Assembly (NCBI RefSeq): GCF_019334315.1
Contig: NZ_JAHWGL010000009.1
Location: 24,515 to 88,514 of the forward strand
Source of the DNA: Hymenobacter profundi
Lineage (GTDB): Bacteria; Bacteroidota; Bacteroidia; Cytophagales; Hymenobacteraceae
Reading direction: 5' to 3'
DNA length: 64,000 nt
Both the position numbers and the translations under genes were made by a program. The notes under the pieces were generated by a model that saw only the letters and a list, made by a program, of their open reading frames with translations, had not been told where the DNA came from and searched no databases. Within the stretch, counting starts at the first letter, position 1, and every line of letters starts with the position of its first letter. Shown piece after piece: positions 61,401-64,000 of the stretch.

Positions 61401-62904
61401 CCACATTGGCCTCTCCTCTATCCATCCCGGTGCCCCCCGTTTCGTTCTGCCGCAGCAGCTGGCCGGTCGAGCTGAGTTTCTGCACGCGTCGTCCGGCCCG
61501 GTCTGCCACATACACACCGCCTCGCCCATCCACTGCTACCTGCCAAGGACGCTGAAAGTGCACCGTCTGGTTACCAGGTCCTCCGAACTCGGCCAGTTTC
61601 TGCCCTTGCGGATCCAGCTTGATCACACTTTCGCGCCAAACGTCGACCACATACAAACAGCCTACGGGGTCAACGGCCATACTCGGCAGCCAAGTAGAGT
61701 TGCCATTAGGATGGGCCACTTCGATGACCTTCAAAAACTGCCCCCGAGCCGTAAATTTTTGAATTCGAATGGCTTGATCTTTTGACTCCAGTACATAGAT
61801 ATTATCCTGCGCGTCTAATGCTAACCCACTGATTTGGCCGAAGGTACCCGGTTGCGTACCATACTTGCCGAAGCGGAATAATTCCCGGCCGTTCGCATCA
61901 TATTTGAGAATCTGCCTCCCTTGCTTGTCCGCCACGCACAGGTTCCCCACCCGGTCAAAGACGATGCTTTCGATATTAGTTGACCGGCCCCACTGCCCTA
62001 CCTGCTCCCCCGCCGCATTAAACTTGTAGAGCTTGTTGGTATTGGAAAGGGGTTCCGGATGATTCGTTGCGTAAAGATTGCCTCTGCGGTCAACGGCCAA
62101 GGCCGTGGGTGACGAGTAGTTGAACATACCGGACCCAATGCTGCCCAGATAACGGCCTTCCGACGAATATTTATAAATAGGGACCGGGCCACTGTTAGGA
62201 TTACGTGTATAAATATTTCCTTGTGCATCCCGGACTAAAGTTCCGTCGTAGGTGTTGCCCATACGGGACGAAAGGATCGTTTGCAGACTATCTCCTGTCG
62301 TTGGATCCAGTTGGAGCAGGGCGAAATTATCTTGTATAACAAATAAGCTGCCGTCCACACCTGGTTCTACGTCCACGGGACGCACGGCCATTCCGTAATG
62401 CAAGCCCGAAGGAATATACTGCCATTGCTGCTGCCCGCGCGCATCGAATTTTAGTACGCGTCGCTTGTCAACGACATATATATTGCCTGTCATATCGACT
62501 GCAATGCGTTGTAGTTGCTCTATCTGACCGGGGCCTTGCCCTACTTGTCCGAAGGCCAACAACAGGTGACCGTCCGGACTGAATTTTCGGACTTCTCCAT
62601 ACTTCCGGTCGCCCACGTAGAAGTTACCCGCTCCGTCCAGGGCCAGGGCAGTGCCCGTGCTGCCGGTCTTAGCCGGGTCGGGACTCGTAAGGGCTATTCG
62701 CCGGCTATACACTCCCTGGCTATCCAGTTGCGTGATATAGCCGCTGTCTAGCACGTACATGCGTCCCTGATCATCGACACTAACGTCCTGCGGTTTGTTC
62801 AGCGGCGTCCACAGCAGATTGCGTAGGGTGAAGTCAGAGGTTACTTGCGCCAGACTGGATAGGGGGAACAAGAACAAGCAAAGCCAATGTAGAAATGCTT
62901 TCAT
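58438..62904 (-). CDS. Giant secreted NHL/IPT protein with T9SS sorting domain (1488 aa)
   Basis: A signal peptide (MKAFLHWLCLFLFPLSSLAQ) is followed by NHL-type beta-propeller repeats over about residues 30-560 (repeated patterns such as IAVDMTGNIYVVDKRRVLKFDARG). A SdrD/CNA-B-like domain (about 580-660; GRIFQDLNQDCVAQPEEPGLAGIAV) follows, then DUF11-like and DUF7619-like domains (about 670-1060; FDPNDKQVVPAG, QVRFQNTGTDVAYRVVVVDTL). Four IPT/TIG domains come next (about 1060-1410; SFSPAQGRVGALVTLQGSHF and relatives). The T9SS C-terminal domain (ITVYPNPAQRDVTLDW, QTGLYWLVIHTSRGLVTKRVMVY) ends it. It is probably a cell-surface or secreted adhesin or scaffold. Enzyme motifs are absent. Confidence 0.9.
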   Translation of the reverse strand: MKAFLHWLCLFLFPLSSLAQVTSDFTLRNLLWTPLNKPQDVSVDDQGRMYVLDSGYITQLDSQGVYSRRIALTSPDPAKTGSTGTALALDGAGNFYVGDRKYGEVRKFSPDGHLLLAFGQVGQGPGQIEQLQRIAVDMTGNIYVVDKRRVLKFDARGQQQWQYIPSGLHYGMAVRPVDVEPGVDGSLFVIQDNFALLQLDPTTGDSLQTILSSRMGNTYDGTLVRDAQGNIYTRNPNSGPVPIYKYSSEGRYLGSIGSGMFNYSSPTALAVDRRGNLYATNHPEPLSNTNKLYKFNAAGEQVGQWGRSTNIESIVFDRVGNLCVADKQGRQILKYDANGRELFRFGKYGTQPGTFGQISGLALDAQDNIYVLESKDQAIRIQKFTARGQFLKVIEVAHPNGNSTWLPSMAVDPVGCLYVVDVWRESVIKLDPQGQKLAEFGGPGNQTVHFQRPWQVAVDGRGGVYVADRAGRRVQKLSSTGQLLRQNETGGTGMDRGEANVGLSVDAAGTVFLSNAVDNQVVMFDPAGKLVRTIPGTFDYLGRVAVNRQGTRLLQLEMYSDLVSSYEAPALPGKGEVRVQGRIFQDLNQDCVAQPEEPGLAGIAVVAEPGSYYGISDDDGFYTIATDTGTYTVHQLLPTEVGRTLQLSCVTAGAVRIPAYGTTAPGPNFGNLVSLTPHLTVQVASNRRRRCFRNLTTVTYANTGFAAAADAKVRVELPAHVLFVSADVPHTRTAQGYYEFAVGTLQPNQRGTITIQDSVACDNPDIRGLTVCTKAWITPRNTYSPPTLWNEASMMVGGALQADQQTRFVVQNTGRGATTDSLYLRVYQDTELALRHPYRLAAGDSLVLRVPATGQVVRVEADQPTGHPFATTASAYVELPSPAGSPSAAVLAFPPNDEGPEKAQDCQPIVDSFDPNDKQVVPAGLTAQHYTPTNTALRYQVRFQNTGTDVAYRVVVVDTLATELDLSTLQVGAASHSYRLSVSGKTHPVLTFTFDNILLPDSSHDQVGSNGFVCFSLRPKAGLAPKTRINNFADIFFDYNEPVRTNTTLNRIYDIPPTIASAAQLQAQEVIVSPSIRSFSPAQGRVGALVTLQGSHFSSRLADNQVLFQGIPAAVLRATATSLTVRVPPGATTGTVQVITSDGAGRSAQKFTVYQPPLLHAVVPAEGKPGSTLTLTGEHFSPVAAHDTVWFNGVLAPILHATTTSLQVTVPTGATTGKVRVAALGGQAETAQAYVIWHPPTITAFSPVRGKAGTMVTLVGNHLGSAARTRVDFGGREAQLVQATPTQLLVRVPTDAETGLLRVQTPGGSDTAGTAFTFLPAPVITSFAPIQGSVGELVTLTGKNFLVEGKPDTLLLGTHPVAVLATTATSAVIRVPKGARTAPFVIVGSGGSTRSNQPFTVLDLSPAEAITVYPNPAQRDVTLDWRKADFSLERVQVYNTLGSLIATVDLQAETGSRHQLHFADRQTGLYWLVIHTSRGLVTKRVMVY

Positions 62905-63271
62905 AGAATAGCGGATAAATACTCATTTTAGCTGCCGTCATACTAACACCAAGCACACTATAAAGGGCAGTTGTATAACAAATTACAGCTATATCAGTGT
63001 GCAAAAGAATAGTGGTCAACATTATATTGTACTATTTATATTATTTACTGCTTTCCTTATACTAGGTAATAGCAGATTAGCCATTACTTAGTATCGTAGC
63101 GTTAGCCATTCCTTCTACAGCTTATGTTCTAGTAGCTAATACTTTCTCACGTGGTTCAAGGCTACCTGACGGAGGCGGGATAGCGGTACCTTGGGCACTT
63201 TACGGGGGACGTTTGGAAAATGTCCAAGCTGCTATCTTTGCTCCATTTCCTTCCTCAACTGCCCCCTGCTG
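62905..63271. other. Intergenic region, no gene recognised
   Basis: This AT-rich stretch (about 62900-63130) probably holds the promoter of the giant secreted protein. No coding sequence recognised. Confidence 0.45.
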
Positions 63272-63900
63272 ATGCCCTTTGTTGCCTACTACCGCGTCAG
63301 CACTCTCCAGCAAGGCAAGAGCGGTTTGGGCCTGGCTGCGCAACAGCAGATGGTAAAAGGCTTCGTGAAGGAAGAAGCCGTGGTGGGGGAGTTCGTAGAA
63401 GTCGAGAGCGACAAGACGGCGGCCAGGCTCCAGTTGCGGGCAGCCGTGCAGCTGGCCAAGAGTCGCGGGGCGGTGCTCGTCATTGTCAAGCTCGACCGAC
63501 TCTCCCGGAACGTGGCCTTTATTGCCTCGCTCATGGAGTCGAGGGTGGAGTTCGTGGCCTGCGATCAGCCCCAGGCCAACAAGTTCACCGTGCACATCTT
63601 CGCGGCCCTCGCGGAGCAGGAGCGTGACATGATCAGCGAGCGCACCCGCCGGGCCTTGCAGGTACTCAAGGCCCAGGGGAAGCAGCTGGGTACTCTGGCC
63701 AACTTGACGCCGGCAGCCCATGCGCACGGCCTGGCCAGTCGACAGCAGAACGTGCGCACCCACGAGGGCAACCGCCAAGCCACGGCTATAATCAGATTGC
63801 GCAGGAGTTGGAAGAGATGGGCTTTCGTACACGCCGCGGCTGCCGCTTCACCCATAAACAGGTGCAGCGCCTAGCTCAACGAGCCGCGGAGCAGACATAG
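63272..63900 (+). pseudogene. Serine resolvase/invertase with a C-terminal frameshift
   Basis: The start at 63272 gives the normal N-terminus MPFVAYYRVSTLQQGKSGLGL, with the catalytic Ser in YRVSTL. The rest of the catalytic domain is intact (VIVKLDRLSRNVAFIASLMESRVEFVACD, EQERDMISERTRRALQVLKAQGK). After NRQATAI the frame shifts at about 63785. The correct C-terminal HTH (HGYNQIAQELEEMGFRTRRGCRF, then THKQVQRL) continues in another frame to a stop at 63898-63900. The catalytic half could still be made, but DNA binding would be lost. Confidence 0.8.
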
Positions 63901-63918
63901 GCCGCGGAGCAGACATAG
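63883..63918. repeat. 18-bp tandem duplication
   Basis: GCCGCGGAGCAGACATAG occurs twice without a gap, at 63883-63900 and 63901-63918, covering the resolvase stop codon. It is probably a replication-slippage product. Confidence 0.9.
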
Positions 63919-63950
63919 AAAGGAAGCCCTATAACATCTGACAATTCACC

Positions 63951-64000
63951 GTGGCTGTTGCAGAACTACCTACTTGATAGGCTAATCGTAGAAAGGATAT
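63951..64000 (+). mobile_element. Left end of an IS1182-type element, cut by the window edge
   Basis: GTGGCTGTTGCAGAA at 63951-63965 is identical to the IS end at 32055-32069 (other strand) and to the MITE ends. The element continues beyond the window. Confidence 0.6.

Noticed and set aside
1..64000. CRISPR arrays, tRNA and rRNA genes
   Set aside because: No regularly spaced direct repeats, no tRNA T-loop patterns with acceptor stems and no rRNA-like stretches were seen by eye; a covariance-model search would be needed to exclude small RNAs.

Overview
The window looks like a chromosomal segment of a Hymenobacter-like member of the Bacteroidota (Cytophagales). The evidence is a SusC/SusD pair, type IX secretion (T9SS) C-terminal sorting domains, a high-GC coding style with very frequent CCTACC/GGTAGG hexamers, and a TAnnTTTG-type promoter element. 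Organism identity is inferred from gene content; no rRNA or tRNA gene was seen.

Layout. (1) 0.45-10.4 kb (+): a mannan-type polysaccharide utilisation locus: SusC, SusD, a surface lipoprotein, GH26, a DUF5060/GH5-like enzyme and a GH26 with a discoidin-type module and a T9SS tail. (2) 10.5-12.4 kb: an ankyrin membrane protein and a composite IS wreck. (3) 12.4-17.9 kb: a redox-defence cluster of a DUF417/RclC-like membrane protein, a DUF1223 CxxC protein with an in-frame stop, a peroxiredoxin-like protein, a Tat-exported MsrP/YedY-like molybdoenzyme with a cytochrome b partner, an ECF sigma factor with a soluble zinc anti-sigma factor, and an unannotated 57-aa secreted basic peptide. Five of these transcription units start with the same promoter pattern, GTAAGG(A/T)-N14-CGTCT(A/G), so the cluster reads as one ECF regulon. 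It resembles the SigF/NrsF/YedY1Z1/MrpX hypochlorite response in outline. (4) 18.0-20.4 kb: an old IS3-family element carrying a younger, apparently intact IS3-family element. (5) 20.6-25.1 kb: a lower-GC block of a ThuA/DUF1080 lipoprotein and two glycosyltransferases. (6) 25.4-29.2 kb: an AraC regulator divergent from a TetX-like flavin monooxygenase, then two decayed genes (YdeI-like, haloalkane-dehalogenase-like). (7) 29.3-33.7 kb: a resolvase relic, a 150-bp MITE, an AbiE-like toxin-antitoxin pair with a 51-bp palindromic operator, and an IS graveyard. (8) 33.8-37.4 kb: GAF, STAS-like and LuxR-type response regulator genes plus a decayed kinase. (9) 37.5-45.5 kb: a stress/metabolism block (FdhF/YdeP oxidoreductase, PA2169-family protein, transaldolase, membrane protein, desaturase). 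(10) 46.2-57.1 kb: two-component and accessory genes, including a 1511-aa CheB-CheR-PAS-GAF kinase, its likely regulator, a separate CheB, a lipase, a Tat-signal SDR and a PAS kinase. (11) 57.2-64.0 kb: a 1488-aa secreted NHL/IPT/T9SS protein flanked by two resolvase relics and IS ends.

Mobile DNA has shaped the segment heavily. Several accessory genes carry single stops or frameshifts, and two transposase relics carry long perfect hairpins that look like template-switch mutations. The strongest candidate for an undescribed system is the ECF-controlled redox regulon at 13.0-17.9 kb.
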